Shown: piece after piece, positions 37,701 through 46,092 of the stretch | Numbering within the stretch: the first letter of the stretch is position 1 | Layout of the letters: the number at the start of each line of letters is the position of its first letter | Assembly: GCF_013337115.1 (NCBI RefSeq) | Contig: NZ_SGWE01000003.1 | Span: 1 to 64,000 of the forward strand | DNA from: Deinococcus sp. JMULE3 | GTDB taxonomy: Bacteria; Deinococcota; Deinococci; Deinococcales; Deinococcaceae | DNA length: 64,000 nt | Direction: 5' to 3' | The notes under the pieces: model-generated | What the model saw: only the letters and a program-made list of their open reading frames with translations | The model's database searches: none | Told to the model about the DNA's origin: nothing | Program-made: the position numbers and the translations under genes

Positions 37701-37921
37701 GTGTGCCGCCACTTTCGCCCTGACCCTGCGGAGCGCTGACCCAGCGGGTGACCGTTCTGCCATGGGAGTGGTTCTGCACTGTTCTGCACGGCAAAAACAG
37801 GTTCAAATCGGTCGCGGACATTCACTTTGGGAATGGTGGGGGGACTGAACAACTCCGCGTTCCGCCAGAAGTCGAGGACAGCGACGGCATGCCGATCAGG
37901 AGCGGCAGTCACCCCGCACAA
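34748..37921 (-). CDS. SF1 helicase of the Upf1/DNA2 type
   Basis: About 1057 aa; the start is uncertain (TTG 37921 or GTG 37912). The N-terminus AVLDFWRNAELFSPPTIPK matches the start of large COG1112 helicases. Walker A is NGPPGTGKTT near residue 340, a long coiled insert is at 540-680, Walker B is LLIDEAGQA near 790, and then come GDPLQLEPV and the C-domain motifs GTVHTVQGKEANVV and NVAVSRAKRRLYVIGD. Complete motifs suggest an active ATPase translocating on RNA or DNA. Such helicases occur in several antiphage systems; no known partner nuclease is next to it. Leftward, standing alone. Confidence 0.75.
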   Translation of the reverse strand: MCGVTAAPDRHAVAVLDFWRNAELFSPPTIPKVNVRDRFEPVFAVQNSAEPLPWQNGHPLGQRSAGSGRKWRHTWYGGAYELERVKHILDVALKRPGETYEEIVRSESCLFAVSFTDEGRPLFDTFVVSSCAWALGQLTSTGRMPDPDLFETASDALRKAFELAFAVQPGDARGEQILQWGFAAGRVMTGTELGEFTQKVARTLGVQDVLKPGESRIRSFAVSSAKHLSPDEQDFLNSFYLKDLGRVSQAMARGQVGSGLRTYLTPQDRLPVRERVDVRDELDVVLAQLSPDLIPSGSWPAKDHHPLVLSQQFAVNTALSSLQGGGLTSVNGPPGTGKTTLLRDLVSAVIVQRAEQLALLTSPAQAFQGSSGYRVGKFNRRANTFRNQFLGFEIVVASSNNGAVENITLEIPKLDAVDPSWLSPGADPVVDYFAEIATAVIGKEAWALLAARLGNKQNRSDFISKFWYGDRAGSSSAAAGFRTYLQGHEGGAVDWPRAVQRYQRAVKSEQAIRQQRQQAHAMLMRHREVLNSLRSIPVQLADLEGALARVDVQISGAHSAEQAAVTDVTDCESRRSHHATLRPGVWANLLSLGRDLRTWQEQDAQHVTSIEEASRTLKAARQATRSARDAKAELERKQRDLQKSLGHLQAEAQRLTGELHTVRTSLGVHFPDLQVWATDDEAREHSSPWLDPAWNAARRRVFLEALNLHRAFITANATAFRQNLTVAMDLLSGDFPAGAADEAARTAWASLCFVVPVLSTTFASFDRLFARMGRESLGWLLIDEAGQAVPQAAAGAIWRAKRTLVVGDPLQLEPVVTLPESVQEALRTHHRVAEAFAPRVTSVQELADRTTRYGTALRRDDGSHLWVGSPLRVHRRCDEPMFTISNRVAYAGMMVFGTSHKQAVNLPASGWIDVQGPADSHYVPAEGEALKRLLSTLLHSGQAPGEIYLISPFRAVVKELREIGRAAGVQLTGTVHTVQGKEANVVILVLGGHPSNVGAKAWAASSPNLLNVAVSRAKRRLYVIGDRSAWQAHPYFSEMSTVLHPFDDSGMNGPLWN

Positions 37922-37999
37922 CCGGACTGAATTGAACAGAGGGGTGTCATGAGCGCATTGTCCCCGAAATGACGGTTAATCGGCGCGCAAACTTGCCAT

Positions 38000-38209
38000 T
38001 CACCCCCGCAGCCACGTCTGCAGGTCACTCCACCCGCCCGTCCCGTACGCGTCCGGCCCATCCCCACGCAGCCGCCGCCACTGCCACGTGCCGCCCTCGC
38101 GGGTCATCGAGCCCAGCTCCCCGGATGACCGGGGCGCGTGGTACAGGGTGCGCTCCGAGGAAGACTGCGGATCGGCGGGAAGGGGGCGGCCGGGCTGGAA
38201 CAGCGTCAT
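38000..38209 (-). CDS. Hypothetical 69-aa protein
   Basis: ATG 38209 lies 6 nt after TAGCCT, the same leaderless arrangement as the gene at 34682. The product is polar with several Trp and Arg residues (GGTWQWRRLRG, GGWSDLQTWLRG). Small and isolated between the helicase and HNH genes, so confidence is limited. Function unknown. Confidence 0.45.
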   Translation of the reverse strand: MTLFQPGRPLPADPQSSSERTLYHAPRSSGELGSMTREGGTWQWRRLRGDGPDAYGTGGWSDLQTWLRG

Positions 38210-38329
38210 CTCTGCAGGCTATCGGAACCAGATGAAGGCGCGCCCTACAGGCCCAGCGCGGGGTAGTGGCCTTACTTGATGGATCGTCCCACCCTGTCAC
38301 TTAGCGCAGGGTCGCAGTTGAACTTCTGC

Positions 38330-38890
38330 TCAAACACTGAAATCAGGGAAGTTGACCGGAGGCCTCCCCAGGCCAATCAGGGCGCGGTCGTAGGCGCGGG
38401 CCGCCTCCTCGGAGGTGTCGTACACGCCGAGCGAGCGGTTGGTGAATCCGCCGTGGGCGTTGCGGCCCTCCTTGATGCTGGCCTTCCAGCGCCCGCCCCT
38501 GGTTTGGGTGACGCCGATCAGGCCGGGTGTGGGCTTGCGGCGGGGCTTCTTCTCGCGGACCTTGAGGCGCTCCTCGTAGCCGGGGAAGAGCGTGGGGTGG
38601 CTCTTCTTGGCAGCCTGGCGGCCGTTCGGCACGGCGAGCAGGTTCTCGCAGCGGAAGTCGTAGTGGTCCCCGTTGCAGTGCATCCAGATGTGGCCCTCGG
38701 GCGCCTTACCCATGATCAGGGCCGAGAGCGAGGTGGCGACGGTCTTCTTCAGTTCACGGTCCCACCTGAAGACCTGCAGGCTGGGGGCGGACCTGCTCGG
38801 CTTGGCGTCCCTGACCTTGGTGTCGGGGGGCAGGATGCCGGGGTCGAGCAGGATGGTGCGGCCAGTGTTCTGGACTCTCATTGAAGACAT
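38330..38890 (-). CDS. HNH-like endonuclease with AP2 domain
   Basis: 186 aa. Residues 60-100 (HIWMHCNGDHYDFRCENLLAV, then GRQAAKK) follow the HNH homing-endonuclease pattern with the final ENL; the first His pair is atypical. Residues 125-180 (GLIGVTQTRGGRWKASIKEG, NRSLGVYDTSEEAARAYD) are a clear AP2 DNA-binding domain. HNH-AP2 proteins are mobile nucleases common in phages. Near its start the leader is AT-rich. Activity uncertain because the HNH is divergent. Confidence 0.75.
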   Translation of the reverse strand: MSSMRVQNTGRTILLDPGILPPDTKVRDAKPSRSAPSLQVFRWDRELKKTVATSLSALIMGKAPEGHIWMHCNGDHYDFRCENLLAVPNGRQAAKKSHPTLFPGYEERLKVREKKPRRKPTPGLIGVTQTRGGRWKASIKEGRNAHGGFTNRSLGVYDTSEEAARAYDRALIGLGRPPVNFPDFSV

Positions 38891-38928
38891 ACAGCGTTTA
38901 GTCCGGAATTAAATGGATGGTCATTTGA

Positions 38929-41787
38929 TCAGGCTGTGGCTGCGGCCCGCTCCAGGTTCAGCGCCAGCAGCCGCGCGAGCACGTCGTCCTCGCTCAGGGG
39001 CCAGTCCCAGCCGTACGCGGCAGCCACCGCCTGGTCGAGCATCTCGTGCGCGTCCGCCAGCGTGCTCAATCCCGCCACCGCCTCCACTCTCGTCACGCGG
39101 TACTCGGTCAGCAGGTTGTACATGTCCGTGAGGCCTAGCTTCACGCCCCCCTTCCGGCCAGGGGCGTCCTTCCCGTGCAGGTACGCGCGGGCCTGCTCCA
39201 GATACCGGGCCGCCGCCTCGATCTTCTCCCGGCGCTCCGGGGACGGCTGTGGGAACGGGAACGTCTCGAACGTCGTGGTCGGCGTGTACCGTGGACGGTC
39301 CTCCAGGCTGGTTCCCAGGCGCGTCGCCCACGCCACATGGATGCCGCTGTTCAGCACGCCGAACATGTAGTCCTGATCCGACGCGATCACCGTGACCAGA
39401 TCAGAAGGCACGACCGAGGTCGGGAGCCACACGAACACCCGGTGCTTCGCCACCCGGGACGTCCCGATGAAGCGTTCCAGCGGCTTCAACGCCTCACGCA
39501 TGTTGGGCCGAGCTTCGGAATAGATCCACCACTTCTGCCGGTACACGGCGCGATTGTTCTTCTCACGCACGGGCTTGACGTGTTCCGTCACGTGCTGCAT
39601 GGGTCGTCGGTATTGTTCGGCTTGCTCCAACACCATCTGAGCGAAGTCAACCGTCCAGCGGTCCTTGCTGCGGTCCATCACGTCTTCCCCCGTGACATAT
39701 GGCTTCAGCACGTCGCGATTGCTGACGCCCGTGGGGTTCGGCAGGTCCAGCCACTCCCGCGCCACGGCGCCGGGCAGATCGAACTTCCCGGCCGGTTTCA
39801 CGCCCTCGAAGGACAGCCCGGCGTTCTCCGACAGTCGCCGCGCCTGCCGCACATCCACCCCGCTCGTCAGGTCCGCGTTGAACGCCGCGACCGGCTGCGA
39901 CCGCGTCACGCGGCTGGTCAGATCAGCTTCATCCCCGTCGTGCCAGTGCGTGGTGCGTGCCTGCTGCGTCCCGTCGTCGAAGCCCACCACGCTCACGCGC
40001 ACCGCCGCGCCGTCCTGCACCCACGCCCGGTCCGGCCACGCCAGGAAGATCCCCCCGGTCTCCTGCAGGCGCTGGAGCACCGCGGCGTTCGCGCCGCCCC
40101 GGATGCTGTTCGTGGCGATCAGCCCTGCCCGGCGCGTGCGGCCCGCCTGGATCTCCGCGCGGGCCTTCTCGAACCAGTACATGACGAAGTCCGCGAAGCC
40201 CGGCACGCGCCCCTCGTACGCGGCGCGCAGACCCTCGGTGTACGCGTCCCCGAGCCGCTGGCGCATGCGGGTGTTCCCCAGGAAGGGCGGGTTGCCCACG
40301 ATGAACTCTGCTGCTGGCCACTCGGGTTCTTTGCCGGTCTTCTCGTCGAACACGGCGTCCATGTGCTGGATGCTGCCGTAGTTCCGCAGGATGGGCGTGG
40401 GCCACTCGTCGCTGGGGTGCGCGGCCTTCCACTGGAGGAACGCGATCCACACGCTGACCGACGCCAGTTCATGCGCGAACGGTTCCACCTCGATGCCACG
40501 CAGCTGCTGGGGCGTGATGCGGCTGGGGAACAGCACGAACGGCGCCCCGATCTCCCGCGCCAGGCCGATCACCTCACTCTCCAGGTCCAGCAGGTGCCTG
40601 AGGGTCACCACCAGGAAGTTCCCGCTCCCGCAGGCCGGGTCGAGGACGGTGACGCCCGCGAGCCGCTGGTGGAACGCCTGCAGGGCCCCAGTGGCCTTCT
40701 GGAGGCGGTCTTTCGCCTTCCCGCCCAGCAGCGTGCGGACGTTGTCCTTCACGGCGTCCCACTCGGCTCGCAGGGGTTCGAGGACGACCGGGACGGTCAC
40801 GTCGAGGATGTCCTGCACCGGCGTGTAGTGCGCGCCGCGCTTCCCGCGGGTGCCCGAGTCGAGGCTGTGCTCGAACAGCGTGCCGAAGATGGCCGGTTCG
40901 ACCTTCGACCAGTTCAGCCGCGCCGCGCCCAGCAGTGCGTGCGCCTCCGCGGCCGTGAGGTCCAGTGCCCGGTCACTGTCGAACAGCCCGCCGTTGAAGT
41001 GCCGGACGTCCGCGCCCCAGAACTCCCCGCCCGTCTGCATCGCCCCGAACAGCTCCTCGAGGTACCCGCGTGACCGTTCGGGGTGCTCGGCGCTGCGTTT
41101 CAGGACGCGGGTGAGCGGCGTATCGTCGAGCAGACCGACGTCCTCGGCGAACATTGCGAACACCAGCCGCATCAGGAAGTGCGACACCTCCAGCTGGCCC
41201 AGGCCGCGGCGGACCATGCTCTGCGCGACCTCCCCGACCTGCTCGGTCGCCTGGGTGGTCATCTCCTGCCGTTGCCGCGCCGGGTTCAGCAGTTCCGGGC
41301 GGTGGAAGGCGGCGTGCAGGACCTGCAGGGCGGTCAGGTCCGTTGCTTCGAGCTTCCGGTTCTGCTCGATGTCGTCCAGGGTGATGCGGTACATGCGGGG
41401 CGCGGTCGCGGTGAAGACCGTGTGCACGCGGATCTCCACGAAGTCTGTGACAATCATCAGGGGCGGGTTGCCCAGCTCGTACGCGTACAGGCTGGCCTGC
41501 GCCAGGGCGTCCCCGAGTTTCCTGGCGCGGGCGTCCGCTGTTTTCTGCGCGCGTTTGGCCTCCCAGATGAAATGCCGGGGCAGGAACACGTCGGCCTTCC
41601 CAAAGTCCTTCGAGCCGATCTTGCTCACGCCCGCCTGGTACGTCAGCCCGGCCGGTGCCCCGGCCTGACCGGGCACGGGGCCACCCACGAGACTGGCGAC
41701 GTCGGCGTAGTGTTCCTGGTAGGCCTGTTCCTCGGTGACCTCAAAGGCCCGGGTGCGCCATTTGGCCGCGAATTCCTGGGGATGCAT
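38929..41787 (-). CDS. Type IIG restriction-methylase, MmeI-like
   Basis: 952 aa from ATG 41787, 7 nt after CATACT (leaderless). The N-terminal nuclease has D66 and WEAK (E76, K78) of PD-D/E-x-K. A helical connector follows. The gamma-class N6-adenine methylase has motif I VLDPACGSGNF near 375 and motif IV NPPF near 500. The target-recognition domain fills the last 250 residues. One polypeptide would both cut and methylate, so no separate S or R gene is needed. Length fits MmeI/BpuSI-type enzymes. Divergent from the Abi gene, 65 bp apart; together a restriction plus abortive-infection pair. Confidence 0.85.
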   Translation of the reverse strand: MHPQEFAAKWRTRAFEVTEEQAYQEHYADVASLVGGPVPGQAGAPAGLTYQAGVSKIGSKDFGKADVFLPRHFIWEAKRAQKTADARARKLGDALAQASLYAYELGNPPLMIVTDFVEIRVHTVFTATAPRMYRITLDDIEQNRKLEATDLTALQVLHAAFHRPELLNPARQRQEMTTQATEQVGEVAQSMVRRGLGQLEVSHFLMRLVFAMFAEDVGLLDDTPLTRVLKRSAEHPERSRGYLEELFGAMQTGGEFWGADVRHFNGGLFDSDRALDLTAAEAHALLGAARLNWSKVEPAIFGTLFEHSLDSGTRGKRGAHYTPVQDILDVTVPVVLEPLRAEWDAVKDNVRTLLGGKAKDRLQKATGALQAFHQRLAGVTVLDPACGSGNFLVVTLRHLLDLESEVIGLAREIGAPFVLFPSRITPQQLRGIEVEPFAHELASVSVWIAFLQWKAAHPSDEWPTPILRNYGSIQHMDAVFDEKTGKEPEWPAAEFIVGNPPFLGNTRMRQRLGDAYTEGLRAAYEGRVPGFADFVMYWFEKARAEIQAGRTRRAGLIATNSIRGGANAAVLQRLQETGGIFLAWPDRAWVQDGAAVRVSVVGFDDGTQQARTTHWHDGDEADLTSRVTRSQPVAAFNADLTSGVDVRQARRLSENAGLSFEGVKPAGKFDLPGAVAREWLDLPNPTGVSNRDVLKPYVTGEDVMDRSKDRWTVDFAQMVLEQAEQYRRPMQHVTEHVKPVREKNNRAVYRQKWWIYSEARPNMREALKPLERFIGTSRVAKHRVFVWLPTSVVPSDLVTVIASDQDYMFGVLNSGIHVAWATRLGTSLEDRPRYTPTTTFETFPFPQPSPERREKIEAAARYLEQARAYLHGKDAPGRKGGVKLGLTDMYNLLTEYRVTRVEAVAGLSTLADAHEMLDQAVAAAYGWDWPLSEDDVLARLLALNLERAAATA

Positions 41788-42109
41788 CCTGCACAGTATG
41801 GAGGCCACCTGACGCGCGACACTGCGCACATGCCGTGCGATACGTTGAGCCGATGACAACCATCAACCGTGCCACGCTGCTGCGCCTCAAGCTGAAAGAC
41901 TACTTGGCTGGGCATTTCACGACTTCCGAGGAATGGTGCGTACGCTGGTGAAATCCGGCGGGCGGCGCTGGAGTTATCCGGCACGTCCCGCTGGATGAAA
42001 TCGGCACCCTGCGCTGGGCGAATCCGGCACCCTCTGCTGGATGTCGGCACCCGACACGTAGACGAGACTCCCTTGGTCATCCTGAAGGATGACCAGAAAG
42101 CGAGCGTCT

Positions 42110-43675
42110 ATGCGAAAAATCAGAGAAGTCTTGCGCTTGAAGTTGGACCTCAAACTGAGCGACCACCAGGTCGGGCAGAGTGTCGGTCTGGCGCGCAGCA
42201 CGGTTCAGGACTACGTCATCCGAGCGAAACAGGCCGGGCTGACCTGGCCACTTCCCCCTGACCTGGATGACCACCAGCTTGAACAGCAACTGTTCAAGCA
42301 ACAGGATCAGGCGGCGCAGCGTGCCGTGCACATTCCCGATTGGGCTGCACTGGACCGAGAACTCCGGCGCAAAGGCGTTACACGCCAACTCCTGTGGGAA
42401 GAATATCGGCGCCAGCATCCCGATGGCTGGCAGTACGCGACGTTCAACGAACACTACCGTCACTGGAAAGCCGCGAGCGGTTTGACCATGCGTCAAACCC
42501 ACCGAGCAGGGGAAAAACTCTTCGTCGACTACGCCGGACTGACCGTGCCCATCACGGATCCAAAAACCGGAAAAGTAAGTGCAGGACAGGTGTTTGTGGC
42601 GACCCTGGGAGCCAGTGACTATACCTACGCGGAAGTCACACGCACGCAGAGCGTTCCGGACTGGATTGCCTCGCATGTCCGTGCCCTGGCGTTTTTCGGC
42701 GGTGTCCCGGACATCATCGTTCCTGACAACCTCAAGGCTGGCGTGCACCACGCCAGCCGCTACGAACCTGAGCTGAACCGCACCTATCAGGAGTTTGCCC
42801 AGCACTACGATGTCGCGATCATTCCGACCCGGGTTCGTAAGCCCAAAGACAAGGCCCTGGTCGAAGTGCATGTGCAAATCGTGGAACGCCGGATTCTGGC
42901 GCCCCTTCGTGATCGGGTGTTGTTCAGCGTGTCGGAAGCGAATGCACTGATCTGGGCGCTGGTCGAGGCACTGAATCAGCAACCGTTTCAGAAACGACCC
43001 GGCAGTCGGCGCAGTGAGTTCGAAGCCCTGGATCGCCCCCTACTCCGCCCTTTACCCATCCAACCGTTCGAAATTGCGGAGTGGAAGCAGGCTGTGGTGG
43101 GGCTGGATTACCACGTCGTCGTCCTGGGGCACGCCTATAGCGTGCCCCACCTGCACGCCAGGACGCGGGTGGATGTTCGCCTGACTCCGCAGCTCATCGA
43201 AATCTACCGGGCAGGACAGCGGATCGCCGTGCACCACCGGGTGTCAGAGGAGCACGGCAGGACGATGCGGCACACGACATTGGCGGAACATATGCCGACC
43301 CATCATCGGCAGCTCGCTGCTCTGAACGCGGATGCCTTGATCCAGCAAGCCCAAGCCATTGGTGAACAGACCGCCGCGCTGGTCTGCGCCATTTTCGATG
43401 GTGAACAGCATCCTGAACAGCAAAAACGCACGGTGTTGGGCATTCTCCGGTTGCACCGTGAATATGGCGCGCGGCTGGAAGCCGCGTGCCGCCGTGCCCT
43501 GTTTTTGCAGGCCCACAGCCTGCAGAGCGTCCGTTCCATCCTGAAGCACCGCCTGGACGAGGCCGAACTGCCCGCGGCCTCTGAGGTGCTGCCCGTGGCG
43601 GTTCACAGCAATCTCCGTGGCCCGCAGTACTTCGCCGATCTCGACGAACCCGACACGGACCGCGTGTTGAATTGA
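42110..43675 (+). CDS. istA: IS21-family transposase IstA
   Basis: 521 aa from ATG 42110 (an in-frame ATG at 42089 is possible; MRKIREVLRLKLDL is the usual start of the family). N-terminal HTH (DHQVGQSVGLARSTVQDYV). DDE catalytic residues lie in EKLFVDYAG, DIIVPDNL and KDKALVEVHV. A C-terminal regulatory tail follows. IstA cuts and joins the ends as an IstB-assisted complex. No frameshift or stop, so probably functional. Confidence 0.93.
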   Translation: MRKIREVLRLKLDLKLSDHQVGQSVGLARSTVQDYVIRAKQAGLTWPLPPDLDDHQLEQQLFKQQDQAAQRAVHIPDWAALDRELRRKGVTRQLLWEEYRRQHPDGWQYATFNEHYRHWKAASGLTMRQTHRAGEKLFVDYAGLTVPITDPKTGKVSAGQVFVATLGASDYTYAEVTRTQSVPDWIASHVRALAFFGGVPDIIVPDNLKAGVHHASRYEPELNRTYQEFAQHYDVAIIPTRVRKPKDKALVEVHVQIVERRILAPLRDRVLFSVSEANALIWALVEALNQQPFQKRPGSRRSEFEALDRPLLRPLPIQPFEIAEWKQAVVGLDYHVVVLGHAYSVPHLHARTRVDVRLTPQLIEIYRAGQRIAVHHRVSEEHGRTMRHTTLAEHMPTHHRQLAALNADALIQQAQAIGEQTAALVCAIFDGEQHPEQQKRTVLGILRLHREYGARLEAACRRALFLQAHSLQSVRSILKHRLDEAELPAASEVLPVAVHSNLRGPQYFADLDEPDTDRVLN

Positions 43676-43682
43676 GGTTTTG

Positions 43683-44441
43683 ATGCTCCTGCACCCTGTG
43701 ATTCAACAACTCCGCACGCTCAAACTCGATGGCATGGCCCTGGCGCTTCAGGAACAGCAGGAACAGGCCAGCATCCGCGAACTGAGCTTCGAAGAACGCT
43801 TGACCCTCCTGTTGGAACGCGAGCGCGTGATTCGGGATACCAAAGGCATGCAGCGCCGCCTGTCGGCGGCGCGGCTGAAACAGAACGTCAGCATGGAGGA
43901 GGTGGATGTCAAACATCCACGTGGGCTCGACGCCAAACTGTTCAGGTCACTTCACAGCGGGCAATGGATCGCCGAAAAGAGAGGTGTCATCATCACCGGC
44001 CCGACGGGGGTCGGCAAGACGTTCATTGGGTGTGCCCTGGCACACCAGGCCTGCCGCCAGGGGTTTACCGCGCTGTACGCACAAACAGGACGACTGCTTG
44101 GGGACATGACGCTGGCCAAAGGCGACGGGCGGTACCTGAAGTTGCTCGCTCACCTGGCCAAGGTGCAGGTGCTGATTCTGGACGACTGGGGGCTGGATGT
44201 GCCGACGCCAGAAGGCAGAAGAATTCTCCTGGAGATTCTGGATGACCGCTATGAGCGGTCATCCACCATCATCACCAGTCAATTTCCGACGTCGGCCTGG
44301 CACGCCAATCTGGGTGATCCGACACTGGCGGACGCGATCTTGGATCGCGTCCTGCATCACGCCTACCGGATTGAATTGAAGGGAGAAAGTCTGCGGAAGA
44401 GGTCGCGTCACTTGACCCCATCAGCCGTCAGCCTTTCATAA
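43683..44441 (+). CDS. istB: IS21-family helper ATPase IstB
   Basis: 252 aa from ATG 43683, 5 nt after the istA stop. AAA+ motifs: Walker A GPTGVGKTF, Walker B VLILDDWGL, sensor 1 STIITSQFP, and an arginine-rich end (SLRKRSRHL). IstB remodels target DNA and selects insertion sites with IstA. Related to DnaC/DnaI loaders. Complete. Confidence 0.93.
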   Translation: MLLHPVIQQLRTLKLDGMALALQEQQEQASIRELSFEERLTLLLERERVIRDTKGMQRRLSAARLKQNVSMEEVDVKHPRGLDAKLFRSLHSGQWIAEKRGVIITGPTGVGKTFIGCALAHQACRQGFTALYAQTGRLLGDMTLAKGDGRYLKLLAHLAKVQVLILDDWGLDVPTPEGRRILLEILDDRYERSSTIITSQFPTSAWHANLGDPTLADAILDRVLHHAYRIELKGESLRKRSRHLTPSAVSLS

Positions 44442-45258
44442 TGGACACAGCTCGTCTGCCGTGGGGGAGAGTGCCGGATAACCTCAGCATGAGGTGCCGG
44501 ATAACTCCAGCGGCGACTGCCGGATTAGCCAGCATACGCAAATGGGATGACCTCGGCGATCTGTTCAAGATAGGGGACATTTTTTCCGACCACACGCGAC
44601 TGTACCGAAGTCTGCACTTTGGAGACAGCGACTACGCCCGGGCCATCTCCGAGGTCCTCACCAGTGTCGAGCAGCGTGATCCTGCGCTCATCGAGGGTAT
44701 AGCCGAACATCTCCAGCTGAGCACGTGGCTGAAAGCTAACGATCCCGCCGTGCATCAGCAGCTCTACGGCAGCGCCTTCGGAGCCCTGGTGGGCGTCACT
44801 ACTGCCAGCGTGAACAGTAGCTTCGACGTGACGCGCGCCATCACGCGGCTCGAGCAAGCACTCACGAGTGATCCTGAACTGGCCCTTGGTTCCGCGAAAG
44901 AATTGTTGGAGTCCGTCTTGAAGCTCATCCTCCAGGCACATGGAGACACGAATCTGACTGACGATATGCCACAGTTGTTGAAGCGCGTTCAGCAGTACCT
45001 AGCCCTCGATCCGAAGGTGGCCCTGGCGCCCTCGGCAGCCGGTCAGGACACGCTCAAACAAGTGCTGGCAGGAGTTTCGCAGATCGTCCGAGGCTTAGCT
45101 GAGCTTCGCAATCTCTACGGCACTGGTCACGGTGGCGTTGGTCCTTCACCTCTGGAACTCCGACACGCTCATCTGGCGGTGACGACGGCAGGCGCAGCGG
45201 CAACCTTCCTCATGGAAACCCACGAGGCTCAGCAGGCTGGCGCTCGCGGAGCTCTCCC

Positions 45259-45287
45259 ATGACGCTCAGCAGCCACCTGAGCGTCAT
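45259..45287 (+). terminator. Hairpin after the Abi gene
   Basis: ATGACGCTCAG and CTGAGCGTCAT, 11-bp perfect arms with a 7-nt loop. The following bases are not T-rich, so termination would be weak; alternatively it is a processing site between the Abi gene and the next gene. Confidence 0.45.
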
Positions 45288-45327
45288 CTGAGGCACGTCG
45301 CGTCTAAGTAACACGCTAGCCTGCATC

Positions 45328-46026
45328 ATGGTTCCCCCGGTCTCCCTGCACTTTCAGCCTCCTGAGCCCAGTGGAGACCGCGAGTGGCCGCCCTTCGTGC
45401 TTCTATCGTACGGTCAGTACGAGTCTCTGTACGACTCAGACGGCAAAACCCCTTACCCCCTACAGTGGACGGGGTGGTTGATTCGCTATGCCTACCACGT
45501 GTTAGGGCTCCTGCATGATGATCTGGACCGGACGTCAGACGAGGCGGTGCTGGCCGCCGCCACTTTGAAGGATCTCGCAGAGGACCTGAGCCTCCAAGAC
45601 AACGCGCAGGTGCGCGAGCTGCTCTTAGAAGTCCAGGGCCTTCTGCTCGCGCGCCTGCGAAGTTGTCAGCTCCCCACTACTCCTGACCTCTACAGCGTCA
45701 CCGAGGCCACGGCCGTCCTCGATCGGTGGGAATCTGCAGGAGACGATGTGCATACCGACGCCGCACGGATTCTTAGCGATTATCTCGACGATGTAAGCAA
45801 GGTGCTCAAGCGCTCCACGGTCAAGCACCTCAGACGCAGCAACGTCATCCAGGATCAGACCCCTGAAGCGTTGCGGGACGACACCATCCGGCAGCTGCGC
45901 CAACTTCTGGACGACGTGGAAACCGGCACGCTGGACCTGCGCGAGGTGGGTGTCACGCGTCGAGGTGCGCTGGAGACGATCACACTCCAGGGCCGCCGCA
46001 CCAGGTCCACTGCGCAGAACAACTAA
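45328..46026 (+). CDS. Hypothetical 232-aa protein next to the Abi gene
   Basis: ATG 45328, 5 nt after TAGCCT (leaderless). Aromatic N-terminus (FVLLSYGQYESLYDS and QWTGWLIRYAYHVLG), then all-helical with acidic and Leu-rich helices and a basic end. No membrane segment or motif recognised. It has its own promoter but follows the Abi gene, and is closed by a long terminator. Could be a second defence gene; this is inferred from the location. Confidence 0.6.
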   Translation: MVPPVSLHFQPPEPSGDREWPPFVLLSYGQYESLYDSDGKTPYPLQWTGWLIRYAYHVLGLLHDDLDRTSDEAVLAAATLKDLAEDLSLQDNAQVRELLLEVQGLLLARLRSCQLPTTPDLYSVTEATAVLDRWESAGDDVHTDAARILSDYLDDVSKVLKRSTVKHLRRSNVIQDQTPEALRDDTIRQLRQLLDDVETGTLDLREVGVTRRGALETITLQGRRTRSTAQNN

Positions 46027-46081
46027 AGGGCCGCTCCCCATCCCAGCCCGCTGAGGGATCTGGGATGGGGAGCGGCCCTTT
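46025..46081. terminator. Very long bidirectional terminator
   Basis: AAAGGGCCGCTCCCCATCCC pairs with its reverse complement ending at 46081 (22-bp stem, about 13-nt loop), A-rich on the left and T-rich on the right. Lies between the convergent 232-aa gene and the leftward two-gene module. Confidence 0.9.
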
Positions 46082-46092
46082 CCGTACTCGAT

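Larger units (their letters stand above)
41946..44534 (+). mobile_element. IS21-family insertion sequence, 2589 bp
   Basis: Ends TGGTGAAATCCGGC (left) and TGCTGGCTAATCCGGC (right end, reversed), TG...CA termini. Each end continues with further copies of CTGGAGTTATCCGGCAC-like repeats, the multiple transposase-binding sites of IS21 elements. Flanked by TACGC direct repeats (41941-41945, 44535-44539). Contains istA and istB with both ATPase and DDE motifs intact, so it may still move. Confidence 0.9.
41853..45262 (+). pseudogene. Abortive-infection (Abi_C) gene split by an IS21-family element
   Basis: The 5' part is 41853-41945 (MTTINRATLLRLKLKDYLAG ... SEEWCVR) and the 3' part is 44535-45262. 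The 5-bp TACGC on each side is the target duplication. Removing the element and one copy rejoins EEWCVR to KWDDLGDLF in frame, giving about 273 aa. The C-terminal region (LKQVLAGVSQIVRGLAELRN then GTGHGGVG and RHAHLAVTTAG) fits the Abi_C domain of abortive-infection proteins. The ATG lies 6 nt after TACGTT. Inactive here unless the element excises. A hairpin at 45259-45287 ends it. Confidence 0.8.

Noticed and set aside
44441..44534. Extension of the Abi frame into the insertion element
   Set aside because: An in-frame ATG exists at 44441, but the residues are encoded by the element's right end; the TACGC duplication shows the true upstream part is at 41853.
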